DNA of 64,000 nucleotides from Gloeophyllum trabeum ATCC 11539 (GCF_000344685.1 NW_006920423.1:900277-964276), one strand, 5' to 3'. Numbered from the stretch's first letter, positions 35,752 to 48,613 are shown. Notes: generated by a model from the sequence alone, not told the origin. Made by a program: numbers and translations.

Positions 35752-37180
35752 ATGTCCGTGTCACTGTCCGTAGCTCGCAAACGCATTCCCCACCCACTCC
35801 GATCGTGCCTAGCCACAAATCCCAGTCTGAGAGCCTGTACATCCCGCACCTACCGCACCGAGTCCAAGAGAGACCCGAACGTCGTCCGGATTGTCGAAGT
35901 AGGGCCTAGGGACGGGTTGCAGAACGAGAAGGGCGTCGTGCCGGCGGAGGTGAAGGTCGAGCTGATCAATCGGCTGGGAAGGGCGGGGATGCGGATTATC
36001 GAGGCGGGCAGTTTCGTCAGTCCGAAGTGGGTGCCGCAGGTGAGTCTTTGGGTTTGGATAGCGTGTGGCGGGTGGGACGGAGTTAGGGGCCTTGGGTTAC
36101 GGCGGACGGCAGGCTAAGCAGGAGGTGCAGCGTATTATGAGACTTCGAGCGCCATGAGTTACAAAATATTGAACGGTCCAAGCTGACTGCACTTCCTGAA
36201 CTTAGATGGCTGGGACTGCGGAAGTAATCACCCGCATGGAGAAGCTTCCCGGTGTACATTACCCCGTGCTCGTCCCGAACATGAAAGGCCTCGAGAACCT
36301 GCTCGAGCTCCTCTCCGCCACGACCGCGCACTCCGTCGGCTCATTGACCTCCACCATCCCGCCCACCGACGAAATCGCCATCTTCACCGCCGCGACGGAC
36401 GCGTTCTCGCTCGCGAACACCAACTGCACGGTCGCGGAGTCGCTGACGCGGCTCGCGGCGGTGACGCAGAAGGCGCGGGAGAAGGGGCTGCGGGTGCGCG
36501 GGTACGTGAGCGTCGTGATCACCTGCCCGTACTCGGGGAAGGTGGATTATCGCCGGGTGCGGGATGTGAGCAGGGAGTTGCTGGAGATGGGGTGCTATGA
36601 AGTCAGTTTGGGGGATACGACGGGCGTGGGGAACCCGGCGAGTGTGGGCGCGATGCTTGATGTTGTGGCGGGTGCGCTTCCCGTGGAGAGGCTGGCTGTG
36701 AGTGCCCTCGAGCACGTTTGTTACTCGAGTTCTGACTTCTGTTTGTTTTAGGGTCATGTAGGTTACTCTAGAGATTGTTTACCGCATCCGGGAGGCGACT
36801 GAACTTGTCTTTGACAGTTCCATGATACTTACGGTATGGGCGTCGCCAACGCCCTGACCGCGCTGGAGGCTGGCATACGCACTCTCGATAGCTCCGTCGG
36901 GGGGCTTGGCGGATGCCCTTATTCCCCAGGGTACGTCATGTCCTGCTTGGGCATTCAAGGTCGAAACTCATCAATTGCATGTAGAGCGACTGGTAATGTC
37001 GCGACGGAAGATATATTGTACTCCATCCAAGACAGCAAGTATCGGACAGAGAAAAGTGTGGACCTGGAGGCAATTGCAGATATCGGCTGGTGGATCAGTG
37101 AGAAGCTGAACAGGCAGAATGCCAGCCGTGTAGGGCGGGCACTTAGAGCTAGGAAAGAAAGACAGAAGAAGCAGAGCTAA
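35752..37180 (+). CDS. hydroxymethylglutaryl-CoA lyase
   Basis: Five exons (35752–36039, 36206–36697, 36752–36757, 36818–36930, 36985–37180) total 1095 bases, 364 aa, in frame throughout. The third exon is only six bases (GGTCAT, Gly-His). It restores the family string LA-x-H-x-HDTYG as LAGHFHDTYGMG. The first 35 or so residues are Arg/Ser-rich, suiting mitochondrial import. The TIM barrel opens RIVEVGPRDGLQNEKGVV, with the catalytic Arg and metal-binding Asp. It continues IEAGSFVSPKWVPQ, YPVLVPNMKGLE, CPYSGKVDYRRV, EVSLGDTTGVGNP and the metal-binding HDTYG. The signature loop SVGGLGGCPYSPG carries the active-site Cys, followed by ATGNVATEDILY. It splits HMG-CoA into acetoacetate and acetyl-CoA in leucine breakdown. 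The C-terminus is basic (ARKERQKKQS). Confidence 0.95.
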
Positions 37181-37678
37181 CCTGCCGGTTCTAGGATCGC
37201 CGCTTATGCTGACCTCTAACCTCGAGCATATCCAGTTGTGTGATATCTAAAACTTTGTTCTGTACTTGTACTATGATCACTAGTTCACTACATCTGTCGG
37301 CGGTTTGCGGCACTGCTTACCACAATACGTAACTGCGCATTCCGAACACGAACCTTCTACGGCGCTGCGGACTCGATCCTGGAAGTTGAAAAATCCAATT
37401 GATAGCACTCATATCAGCCACTTTCTGGCCGCTGCAGAAATCTTATGCCACAGTGAATAGAGACCATCTTGATTTCACGCCACTTCGCCAGTTCAATCCA
37501 GCACCTCTCGAAACCTTCCCCAGTCCGAACGGCACCTTCATCATACAGATGCTATCCAAATAGACGGAATACAAGGCACAGTCAGGTTCGGTTTAATATC
37601 GCGCATTCCGGGTAGATTCCACAGTTCATTGTCGTCCTCCTACTGGCCAAATTCGGGACACAGGTGCTGCGTACGATC
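37181..37678. other. intergenic, no feature seen
   Basis: Flanks of the HMG-CoA lyase and F-box genes. No coherent open frame or repeat. Confidence 0.4.
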
Positions 37679-39493
37679 ATGGTCACAACCCTGAAAGACC
37701 TCCCTTCGGAGCTCCTGATCCACATCCTCAGTTTTCTGCGTTTCGAAGACGTTCTCAACGTCCAGTCTGTATGTCGCACGATGCTCGGCCTTTGAAAACG
37801 GAGAAGCCTCTAATATTAATCCCCAGGTGTCGAAGCAGTTTGACGGGCTCGTTCGCTCCTCCTTAAGCCTACAGTACATCATCGAACTGGGTGCTTCGGG
37901 GTACGTCGATAATCCGCTCGATCCGTCCTCCACCGAAGAGCGCCTACGGCTGCTCCATGAACACCAGGACGCCTGGAAGGGGCCTCACCTGCGTGTCTCG
38001 CGTACAATGCCTATTATTGGCCATGGTGATTATCGCAAATACAGTCGCGGCATGTTCATGCGGTTGAACACAGACGCAAGCCCCGGCTTCCATAGCCTGG
38101 ACGTGTTGGACATCATTTCACCGGAAAATCGGTCTTGGACCGTGCATACGGACTTCGACTTCAGTACTGACTGTGAGATTGACCCGGAGCAAGACCTACT
38201 TGTGCTACTTCATGTAGTCCCGGTGCAGCAAGAGTAAGGGGATTTCAGGGCTTGTAACGGCGTTCGCTGAAGATGTTCGGCATAGGTCATCGCTGGAAAT
38301 CGCTCTTCTCTCGCTCACGCACGGAACTATTCATCCTCGTGCTGCCCTAAGTCCTGTCCGGGTAGGGTTTGATGACTGGGACATGCCACTATGCACGTCC
38401 GTGCAAGTGGATGGTGACGTCGTTGCACTCTCTGTATACACGCGTAGGTTCGCGCACAAATGAGAGCTGGTGATCTTAGAATGGACAAGTGGAATTGTCA
38501 AAATGGTAAGCAGCCAGTCGCGCCATGTATGTCGTGCTACTCCGTGGTTCACGTTTGGTGCAGAGGCTCCCCCAGCCAGCGGACAGAGTGCTCCGTGACT
38601 TCCATCTCGTTTCCCCTCGCTGGCTATTGGTTGCGTCGGTTACGCGCTATCCCGGCCGACTTCCAGCCGTTGACGTCTATTCGCTAGACCATGTGACGTC
38701 GCTGGAAGAAGGCGGAGGCGCAGCTGTTCCTACCCGGATCGCGACATATGAACTTCCATGTCCTCGACCGCAGCACGTAGCAAGAATCCGGATAACAGGC
38801 GATACCTCCTGGAGACACCACAAATTACCCGGCTCAGAAGAACGTCTCGGGATTCCCTTTGGGACCTCGAGGTTGAATTCCGTGATTCACATTACTATGA
38901 GAGTCGTCGAATCGATCCCCCACCCCGGAGAAGAGCGCCGTCAACGTGTTTTCGATATCTTTACCCCTTTATCCACTTTTCTGCCCAGTTCTCCGAGCTT
39001 GAGCAAGATTTCAAATGGACCCTCACACGTATCATGGAGCGAATGGGGTCCGAGGCGGTCGCGCTGGTTCAGAGATCTGACCATGCACCATGCAACCACC
39101 ACCCACGGGTACCGAGTCATCTGGCCTGATCGGATTTGGGATTTCAACCCTACAGGCAATGCCCGGGACATCTTTCGCACAGCACATATGCCCCATGGCC
39201 ATCACCGAGAGCGAAGTGTCATTCACGAAGGTGCTACTGTTATTGAGGCGGACAATATCTTTCAGGAAGACGTTATCTCCTACCTACCATACCGCGAGAC
39301 GGTGATGACACCTCCGCTCCACATCCAAGGTGTATCGTCGACTAACGGATTAATCGGCTGGAACGTGAATACATATGCCGCCCTCTTGTGCCGTAGATTT
39401 GCTGATGCGCTCCGTTTACAGATTACGGACGATGGACTTGACGTCCATGTATATGAAGGACTCGAGCTTCCACCACTCTATCCAACGGTATAG
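37679..39493 (+). pseudogene. F-box protein gene with one in-frame stop
   Basis: Exon 1 (37679–37768) encodes an F-box (MVTTLKDLPSELLIHILSFL, then RFEDVLNVQS); exon 2 resumes at 37827 with VSKQFDGLVRSSLSLQYIIE. The body (LLHEHQDAWKGPHLRVS) and the C-terminal part (DRVLRDFHLVSPRWLLVASV to EGLELPPLYPTV) fit the long agaricomycete F-box proteins, which act as presumed substrate receptors of SCF ubiquitin ligases. In the exon starting after the acceptor at about 38286 the frame reads YTRRFAHK, then TGA (38461–38463), then ELVILEWTSGIVKM. Both sides look like coding sequence of this family, so the stop interrupts a real gene. A 36-base intron could remove it, but that would be unusually short and would delete the conserved ELVILE. 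A CGA-to-TGA change at a CpG, or a sequencing error, would explain it. Confidence 0.7.
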
Positions 39494-41566
39494 GTCACCC
39501 AAGCAAATGGCTGTATATAAAAGATGGATTCATTGTGGAAAGATTGTGGCATGCGTGCTTGATCATCAAGCGGTCAGTAATAGCTTAGGTTGGTACTGAT
39601 TTTTCACATCGTAGGATGACCCTGTCTAATTACGGTCCTATGTTGGTTTGTTGCTCGGCATGCCAATGATACCATGCTACCTCGGTACCGTCACGGAATC
39701 CATTTCATACTACAATCTGGTATCACTGCGTGGTCAAGTATGCATCGACTTGTGTTCCATAGATATTTCCAACATTCATTCTTCTCATTTCCCTCATCGA
39801 ATCGTGTGAGGCCAATGGCCGCTGCATGAAAGGAGCTATTACTTTGAGCAAGTAGGTATGTGGCTGTAGCTCTTCCACCTGTAGCTTCTTTTCGAAGCCT
39901 CACGGATGATAATTATGACATGTTCCCCAATGCGGCAGGTATCGGGGATAGCTCCCGCTCCGTCCAATACTCGGAACGGTGCTCAGACTAACCAGCCCGG
40001 CGAAGTGACATTTGAATCCAGAGTTAGGGTACGCATACTTCAATTCTCCGCAGGTTTCCTGCGACTTGACTCCCTGTTTCCCGACTTCCTCCCTGATCCT
40101 CCCCGAAGGTGCTAATATCACCTATGTAGATCACATAGCATGATATATTCTGGAACATCATGACTGAGCCGCTTCATTGTGGCACGGCTTGAGTTCACCT
40201 GCACCACGGTTCTGCTCTGAACTCCCATGTTGGTCATATTGGATCGGCTCTCCCATTGTTCGTGGCAGTGGCCAGACAGATGCGATGACGAAGTAGATTC
40301 TGCAAGCGACACAAGCCTTGCTTTCGATGGTTCTCGCGGACGTGCAAACCAACAATGTCACCAGGACCACCAAATTCAAATCATCCCAGGACGTTGGCGC
40401 TTCAGTCTGCTCCTGCGTGCGCAGCAGGAGCTGCGGCAGGTTTTGCTGGTACTCTGTAATCGCCCATCATCGGAGCCCTGATGCTCCGTGCCTTGGGAGA
40501 CAGTTAAAGTAGGTCCCAGAGGTACTCCCGGTGTATTCTATGCCGACGAGCCAGGATCGCATCAACGCTATCGATGCCTCAGGAAGGATATAATTTCCAA
40601 TCACCGATGGCTCCTTCTAGGCGCCAGCCCGGTGTGTCCTGCCCTGTCCGTCTATTGTCGTAAGTATCAGCTTCGTGGCGTCTGCTTTGATAAGTAGTGA
40701 GTTCATGGGCTTTGCTTCTGGCGGGTTTGGTGATGCTATATAAAGTTCTGGCTGATAGGAGTCTGAGTCATCCGCCAAGGAAGCCTCCGTTGCTTGTCCT
40801 TCGGGAAGCTTGTCGACCCACTAAACGCTAGACCATTATTAAACCGCGTGCCCTGGTCCCGAGCGTATGTTTATCAAGAAGTATCGTTTCTGTCTTTCCA
40901 AAACTCGACAAAGGATAACTCGGTAACTACCGGATTGTATCCGCCAGTACATATTCACCTGTAATTAGAAGAATGGGTGAAGGGGCCTTTGGGGGTTACA
41001 ACATTCCGAGTCGAAGGGCCCGTCCCTTTCGTCATTGGCCAACAAGGAACAACGCGCCCATAGTGGATGGGTAGTAGAATGAGGTAGTTGAGTGCCTGGC
41101 TCCGAGATGGATCCCTATGGCTCCTCCGGCCTTGAGTGCGGTGAAAGGCATTTGCGTTCCATGCGGACCCACCTACCATGGAGGTGATCTTACCTATGCA
41201 GCCCAAAGGGCCGAACCCGATGCTCGCGGAGTCGGCCAAAGAGTTGAATCGGTTTCCCAATCCATCTCTCTGATAAGACTAGTAAATGTTGCTTTCTCCA
41301 TTCGTTCGAAGAGGTTAGCAACGAGCTACCCTCTGGTGGGCCCTGCGTACACTGTGAGTCCCGTCTGCACAGTGCACGGCTGGGAGTGCCGTGCCGAGCC
41401 CATTCCCACTGGAACCAAGATAGCTACTGTCACGCGGGTTCAATTGAAAGATCATCTCTATTGCCCGCGCCTATATGAGTACAGCCATACAAGTGTAATG
41501 AAACGGAGACATAGGCCGGGCCTTGGACGTTCCACTCTCGCGATGCTCGTTCCACATCAGACGTCA
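39494..41566. other. intergenic, no supported gene
   Basis: About 2 kb in which I see only short open frames without motifs. The right end is the 3' flank of desaturase 1. Confidence 0.4.
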
Positions 41567-43364
41567 TCAATCCTTCTTCTTGTCACTCCCTTCGTTCTCG
41601 GAGCTGCTGTAGCCAGAGTCGCTTCCTATGGCGTTGTTGGCCAGGTGTCGCTGCGCGACGCCGTCCTTGTTCTTGTAGAAAACAATTTCACCCTCGTCCT
41701 CGATGAAGCAGCACTCGCTGAACGAGCGATACAAGGCATAGAAAGTGTTCTGCAGGATAGATGAGATAAGGACGGTAGCACATCATGAGCTGCGAGGCCA
41801 TGCTTACAGTGGAATCATAGTTGTAATCATCCTTGAGCACTTCCTTGATGCGCTCAGTCACTTCTGGCTGATTATCTGTGGCACAGTGAGAAATCCGACG
41901 CTATCGCAAAGCGTCCGTGAACAACGCACAGAAAGGGATAATGGAGAAGAAATGATGTGCGACGTGATCGTGTGACACCTATCAGGAAGGGTAGATCAGA
42001 TGAATGTCAGACGTGGGTGGAGGGAGTGATACGCACATTGTGCAAGAAGAATCGACCGATCCAGCCTAGGAGCGGCCTGTCGACAGTTGCGACTGCACCT
42101 CGGAGGAAGGACCACTCCTTTCCGCGATAATGAGGAATTGTAGGGTCCGAATGGTGCAGAAAAGTTAACATGACGATCCAATGATTCGCGAGCTGTGTAC
42201 ACAATGTGAGCGATTGCCGGACACCAGGAAACTTTCTACCCACCAGATACGGAATGAAGTAAAACTTGATGAAGTTCACGAGTCCTACCTGTGTGCCGTA
42301 GTAGTACAGAATGCCTATCATAGCAAGAAGGCCGATATCGGAGATGATGACATCCCGACGCTCATGGGATTTGAAGAGAGGCGAAGACGGGATGAAATGC
42401 TGCACCCAGGCCTGAATTTAACGAATCCTGCCAACGGCATGCGCGAACACCCACATTTGTCTGGAAACCTTCTGGATATAACATCTTGTTACCCAGAGCA
42501 TTGTAAGTCAGGTACGCGTGCCATCCGAGTATCTGCTGGAAAACGATGCGGACGAGTGTATAAATCGGGGTCTCTTCGAAAATGTCATGGTAGTCCAGAA
42601 CATGCGCAGTGCCCTCGGGTGGCAGCTGGTAGTCTGTCCTGGTGCGAGGTACCCAGTTCTCGTCACGCTCCATCGACCCTGTGGCTTTCTGTGCAATAAT
42701 TCGTTAATGCCTTTCCAGTAATGCCGGGGGCGCGCTCACGTGATGAGCATGATGCGTCGATCGCCATGAATAGTAAGGGACAAGGATTGCCTATATCAGT
42801 ACCGTGGGTTTTAGTATTTTTCTTCGAGCAAAGGGGACGAGACGAACCGTGTGTAGCGTGAAGCCAAGAAGATGGTTAACCCAAGAGTGCGGGGACATAG
42901 TACCATGTCCAGCTTCATGACCTGTGGTCCAATAGCTATTCAGTTGTGCGCTGTACCGCCGATGGCTGGGACTATTGACCTAGACACCACCATCCCGCGA
43001 AGGCTACTCCCTGCCAGAACCAGTAGACGCTCCACAGTGTCCATCGGAGCAGCACGAACGCACGATGATGGCCTTCGTACCGCGTATCCAAGGCCCGGCA
43101 TGCGGGATCGATGTAAGTCGCGGCATAGTAAAAGAGCGCCGCAAAGAAAACGTCTCTGGCGACATACACCAAGGCCTTGCGAGTTGATTTCTGGAAGAGA
43201 TGCTTGGGTACCGCGGCGTGGATTTCCGCCAGAGTCACCTGTAAACAGTGTTATGCAGTGTTATGCAGGAATACAACATTAGGTCAGGCTGATCTGACCT
43301 TGGGAGGGGCAAAGTCGGTTATCTTGCGTCTCTCATATTCTAGCCCGTTCTGAAAAATGCCCAT
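41567..43364 (-). CDS. membrane fatty-acid desaturase 1 (delta-12-like, HEAGH type)
   Basis: Starts at 43364 (MGIFQNGLEYERRK) and continues [30 protein letters not shown]. The three di-iron histidine boxes are intact: HEAGH (42905–42919), THHAHH (42740–42757) and HDHVAHH (41952–41972). Between them lie SMERDENWVPRTRTDYQLPP, HFIPSSPLFKSHERRDVIIS and FLHHSDPTIPHYRGKEWSFL. The C-terminus carries YNQPEVTERIKEVLKDDYNY and EDEGEIVFYKNKDGVAQR, ending GSDKKKD at the stop 41567–41569. Enzymes of this fold sit in the ER membrane and insert double (or, in acetylenases, triple) bonds into acyl chains, usually using cytochrome b5. Several hydrophobic segments flank the boxes as expected. Box 1 has Ala where ordinary delta-12 enzymes have Cys. 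It is divergently arranged with the YheT-type hydrolase (626-base shared upstream region). Confidence 0.9.
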
Positions 43365-43989
43365 CGTGTTCCAAGCGATTGGTGATAGGATGGGCGGACG
43401 GAGGGCAGCGGCCACAACATGCTTATAAGTAAGAAACGTGCAACGTGAACGCTACTCCAGAATAACGGAGAAAGGTTTCGAGGGTAATTGGGACGTGAGA
43501 TAGGAAGTACCAGACCGTATTCAGAGACTTCATCTACAAACATGTCCTGATGCGACTTGCAGCGAGGATTCCGTGAAGAAAGGAAACCTGATATGATCCA
43601 CACAACGGTGTCCGGTGGCTTTAACGGAAGCAAATCGTTAATGCCCTGGATCCGGATGCTTCCGAGAACGTGGTTGTGACCCTTGCTGGCATATACTTCT
43701 CTGCTCTCGCACTGCTGTATCGGTCAACTGACGTTGCAATTCTTAATTTTGGCACCTGCGTCTATTACACGACCTTTTCGATGCCCGGGGAAATGGAACT
43801 CTATCACTGAATCAGCGGTCCGGCATGTACTGGGCGTCTTGTTTAGTGCTCGTGCCTGTGCTCGCACTATCGCCGTCCGAGCTGCTGCGGACAGAGATCA
43901 AGTTGAATTTTATGCAGCCACTGTGGTGTTAGAAAACACTAACCCTCAGACTAGGAGTCACGAAACTTGCCCCAGCAGTACAACTTACA
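43365..43989. promoter_or_regulatory. divergent promoter region, desaturase 1 / YheT-type hydrolase
   Basis: 625 bases between two start codons pointing apart, so both promoters must lie here. No clear TATA box or repeated operator was recognised. Confidence 0.45.
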
Positions 43990-45798
43990 ATGTCTTTCGC
44001 TGGGTATAATAGCCTGGTGGCGGCGTTAACGTTGACTGGGATAGTGGCCCTGTGCGTTGGTCTATCAATGGCCTGGACACGACGGACATTGGGCCTAAGA
44101 ACTAAGCTCATTCACTCCGCAACATCGGCTCCTCTAGATACAGCGCCCCAGCCTGTCAAGCATGCGTCTGGACTCACGCTGATTGACCTTGTGAAAACTG
44201 AAGTCACGTCCCTCTACGGGCCGGATTCCAGTTTTCGATCGGTGTGGTGGCTACCAGGGTATGTCGGTCTTGTGTGGCATGACGTCTGGACACACTACAA
44301 CGATTTTCACCAGGGGTAATGCTCAAACAGTGTATTGTTCCGTGGGCGACTTCACTCTAGTCGACCCGGTAGTCTACGAGCGGTGAATTGCGCTCGTTCC
44401 TACACTCAGATTCCGCTGAACAAACCGATAACTTGTAGGAAAATACTACGCGTGCCTGACGGAGGTGGAGTCACCTCTGCTTCTGGCTCTACAGAACATT
44501 CATGATTTTTGGCAGGTACTCTAGCCTTGGACATCACTCCGCCGTTTAGCGTGGAACCCAGCCATATTGTAGAACCGATTCTACTGGTAACCCATGGTCT
44601 CACAGGTGGTTCTCATGAGTCGTATGTTCGAGCAGCAGTAGCTGCATTAACTGCTCCAACGTTACCTCAAGGTTGCCGCTTCCGCGCAGTCGTCCTCAAC
44701 TCCAGGGGGTGCAACGGGTGTCCCGTAACGTCTCCGAAACTGTATCACGTACGCCGCCATTTCCTTCATACTCTTCGGGCATCTCATTGGGGTGGATTCA
44801 GGCTGGCACGACAGACGATATCAGAAGCGCCGTGCTCTGGATCTGCCATACTTTTCCGCAATCTTTGATATTTGGACTCGGTATGTCATCATGTTAAGTC
44901 TGACCTAGCTCCATCTATACACCGCCGCAGGGTTCTCTTTGGGTGCCAACGCCTTGACCAAATACGTAGGCGAAGAAGGTCCCGAGTGCCCCCTCAGCGG
45001 CGTCGTTAGCCTGGCAAACGTGTGGGACTTCGCACGGGGGTCGCCCCATATCGAGTTTGGCTCCTGGGTCAACAGATGGGTGTACGATTTTGTGCTAGGT
45101 GGAGCTCTGCAGGCGCTCCTGGGCAGGCATCGGAAGGTTTTCTACTCCGACCCGAGCTCGCCATTACCCGGGGCACTACTGGATCACTTCCTCAGCCGCA
45201 AGTACGTGCGCTTGAGGGAATACGACGATGTCATTACCACTCGGCTCTACGGGTTCAAAGACCACATGGACTACTACTCGGCCATTAGCTCTTCCAGGGT
45301 CGTCGACCGCATCTCCATCCCCTGTCTGGCTATCAATAGCAATGACGATCCGATCGTCACGGTGGAAAACATCCCGATATGTCAGGTATGCTGCGGTGTA
45401 TTAATGATTTTCGCCCTTACTCTCAATGTTATCCTTGCAGATTCTCCAATCGCCCTGGGTTGTTCAAGCGGTAACTGCCGGTGGCGGGCATATGGGTTGG
45501 TTTGCAAAGCCGACACGGCCTGGCAAGAAATTCGAGCGGTGGTACGTGAAACCTACATGCGAGTTTCTCTTCGCCCTGATAGAGGTACGTGCATTTCGTC
45601 CAGTGTCCGGCTCGTCCTGCTCTAGACTAACACCCGCGTTAGCACGGCTTGGCCCTGAGACCCAGACCTTCTATAGTAAAAGCTGCCGACGCGGCGATGT
45701 ATACACAACAGGGGCGTTCAGATGTTGGGTTTATGGAAATTGCAGAAGACACTCTGATGAGTGGCACAGGCGATTCGAAGCTATTCTCTGGATGGTAA
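43990..45798 (+). CDS. YheT/EMB8-type alpha/beta hydrolase, membrane-anchored
   Basis: ATG at 43990 begins a hydrophobic anchor (SLVAALTLTGIVALCVGLSM). The hydrolase domain starts around VWWLPG and HAQTVYCSVGDF. Motifs seen: LLVTHGLTGGSHESYVRA (oxyanion region), VVLNSRGCNGCP, nucleophile elbow GLGFSLGANALTKYVG (Ser in GFSLG), the acid in LAINSNDDPIV and the catalytic His in AGGGHMGWFAKP. The last exon (HGLALRPRPSIVKAADA to SKLFSGW) ends at TAA 45796–45798. Fungal members of this family include the Eht1/Eeb1 group, which make or cleave medium-chain acyl esters using acyl-CoA, so acyl transfer or ester hydrolysis is likely; the substrate is not predictable. It lies between desaturase 1 (divergent) and the HSL-type hydrolase (convergent). 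Confidence 0.85.
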
Positions 45799-46864
45799 AC
45801 CTTCCTGAGCTAGTTTTGCGAACAAAGGAAGATTCCTCATGTACCACTGTTTGCGCTCTGCATCGCTAGCTATCGGGGGACCGGGGGTGGGTGGAGTCGC
45901 TATTCACAGATTCTATTCGATACGAAAATAGCGCAGCTCACGATAACATTAGAGGTTCCGAGCATAATGGACATATTCTGGCATTTGGGCTTTAGCTTCA
46001 GTGGGGACTGGCAGGTTGAGCATAGCCCTGAAGCTGAGGACAGATCCGAGAGATCCGGAAGGTGCAGCACTGGCCAACTTTGAGGCGGGTGCATTGACGA
46101 CTCGGGATTCAAATGTGTCTTTGAGCGCGACGGATCGAGCTCTGCGCCGTGCACGAGGGGTGATATGTGAGATATCGTTTCTTCTTCCTGGTGTCTGGGC
46201 GTCCCCTATTTTTTCAGTCTCTCTGGACCTTGGATTCAGAAGGAGCGCGGAGAACCACCTCCGTCCGCACCTGCGTTTTGAGAAAAGATATCTCTTCCCT
46301 CTTCATTTCAGTGTTCCCGTGTTACGGCAATCGTGGGTGGTTAAGTATTGTCCCTTTCGATTCTTAGAACACTTCGTGACTTTCTTCGAACACACGTGCG
46401 GCAGGGAATTATCTGCGTACACTTATATGGGTGCCGGTATCTGATATTTGAAGGAATGATATCGCATTTCTCTGACTGGGATAATGGGCTCGAGTGTACG
46501 TTGCCCAGATACATACATGCAACGAGGACATCGATGAATTCTGCCATCCTCACAAGATCCGCGGGATAGTTTCTGATCTAGCCGAACGGATCTCGATTCT
46601 GGCTGTACACAAGCTCTCGATGGACGCTAGATCCTGTCGGAGATCAATATCTAGGCTTCGCAGCCGCAATGACGGATGGCGATTACAGCGCAATTCATTG
46701 CACCCTGCCACGGCTTAACCCCGTCTGCGGTGAAAAAAAGTCGTGGTTCAATAGGAATTCCGAGCGGTGTGTCATTTCCTCTGTAACTAAGGATCGATTC
46801 ACGGTGTAGGCAATCGCACTTCCATCGAGAGCAGCAAGGTGCCGGGGGTTTACTGCCAAACGGA
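45799..46864. other. intergenic between convergent genes, no supported gene
   Basis: About 1.07 kb. An open frame at 46001–46444 has no recognisable feature. The stretch holds the two 3' flanks. Confidence 0.4.
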
Positions 46865-48062
46865 TTATTGTACGAAAGCATAACGAAGTGCGTTGATAAT
46901 GTCTTCTCTCTTCTTGGCGCTGACTTGGGTGTCATGGAGAAGCTTGTCCGATACATGGAAAGTGCCGCGATAATTCTGTCAAATACGGAGACTGTGATTA
47001 GGCGGATTCTGTGAAGGAAGGTCGATGCTTACGTGGATCTCGGTAGGCACACCCACTTCAAGCAGTTTGTGCCCGAACGCAATCGCGTCGTTGGTTAAGT
47101 CATCCCATTGGGCGCAGAGCAGCATTGTCGGAGGCAAATCCTTCAGATTTGTTGCCAAGCTTGGGACAGCGTAGCCCTTCATCTTCAGGTCGAGATTATC
47201 CACGCCTTGCGGGAGATACAACTCCCACATATACCTGGTAACGTTAGCATTCCAGATGATATTGACGGGGTTATGGTACGTGGAATATGAAGCGGGTCGA
47301 AGCTCGAACGCGGCATCTTCAAGGAGCAGGAGACGGATAGCGCTTCTGGTGGCTTCTGCACTGTGTTCGTCGCGGTATCGCAGGCAGATGCCTACTGCAA
47401 GGGTACCGCCTGCCGACGTGCCTCCGACCGCGATGCGAGTGGGATCGATGAAGTAGTCCGCTACCCCAGACGAAGTAGTGAGCCACAACAGCACCTGGTA
47501 AACGTCTTCGAAGGCTATAATTTCCCGGCGTTGCCGGAATGAGCCACAGCTTCGTGGCGTGGAAAACAGATATGGAAATCACGTACGCGCGGGGAAGGGG
47601 TTCTCGGGGGTCTGGCGATATGATGTTGCAGCCACGATTACATTCGCACCCGCTGCGAGTGCACTACAGAACGGATCCAGGCGAAGCGGGCCTGCCGAGA
47701 AGAAACCACCGTGATGCTTCCAGTACATCTATCAGCTCTCGTGTCAAGGTCATCTGGGAACTACACACCATCCACATTACCACCGGTAAGGGTCCTTCTT
47801 CAGATGCACGAATAGGAATAAACAGACGGACAGCCGTAGGCGGCTGCGAGATATCCGCCGTAGGTGCCGAAAGATAAACATCTTTCTTTATCACGTCAGG
47901 GTATTCATGCGGTCTGGGAGGAATTGCTCGCATGAAGTCGACCACGACCTGAGCGCGCCGCGCGTTCTCGATCGTCTGGGGGAATATAGACACGAAGTCA
48001 CGTAACTCTGGGTCCAAGCATCGGAGGTCCGTTGTAGTAGGAGTGGGGATGTACTCGGCCAT
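46865..48062 (-). CDS. hormone-sensitive-lipase-type alpha/beta hydrolase (esterase)
   Basis: ATG at 48062 begins MAEYIPTPTTTDLRCLDPEL without a signal peptide. After the first intron the oxyanion-hole motif appears as MHHGGFFSAGPLRLDPF (HGG type). Then come VIVAATSYRQTPENPFPA and the nucleophile elbow IAVGGTSAGGTLAVGICLRY (Ser in GTSAG). The C-terminal lobe has LPPTMLLCAQWDDLTNDAIA (Asp of the triad) and NYRGTFHVSDKLLHDT (catalytic His in GTFH). It ends NALRYAFVQ at the stop read from 46865–46867. Introns lie after MWM, near PFPA and after TEIH; phases agree. The family hydrolyses short or medium acyl esters and some act on sterol or secondary-metabolite acetates. It is divergent from desaturase 2 with about 550 bases between starts. 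Confidence 0.85.
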
Positions 48063-48613
48063 TCCTGCGTCGTCAAGCAGGTGTGACTTCGAGACTTGTG
48101 GAGGCGAGGAATGTGCGTGGCATTTTATAACGCGTAATCCATATCAGTAAATTCCATCCGCTTGTTGCATTGGATCCGCCCTAATCCGTGATCCACCAAT
48201 AGATATCAGACGCGCGGCTGCACCCATCTCGATTTCATATCATTTGGGAGTCCATAACCCGAACAAGATCACCTTCTGCTTTGACGTAAAGTTCCTGGAT
48301 CAGTCCCCAGTGATTCTCTTCATCTTCCTTGTAGGGACCGAGGCGTGGGCGGAGGACACGCCATGCCTAGTCTGTTCGTTAATCGGGGTAAGAACTAAGT
48401 TTACGCACCCCCGTAAACAGGATGTCCTGTAGAAGGCTTTCGCCGCCTGATCGAACATCCTTTCCATGATAATCTCGCCTTCATGTTCAAGGACAAGTCT
48501 CTGGACCGGGGTTTACAAATTATAAGTACCTCCTCAGTCGCAATGGGAATAAAGCAGGATCAGCAACTGAGCCTCTCAGACCGCCATCCCGTCCGCTCGC
48601 GACTTTCTACACC
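48063..48613. promoter_or_regulatory. divergent promoter region, HSL-type hydrolase / desaturase 2
   Basis: 551 bases between outward-facing start codons, mirroring the arrangement at 43365–43989. No specific site is claimed. Confidence 0.45.

Noticed and set aside
46001..46444. 147-codon plus-strand open frame between convergent genes
   Set aside because: No recognisable feature and it lies in the 3' flanks of two real genes.
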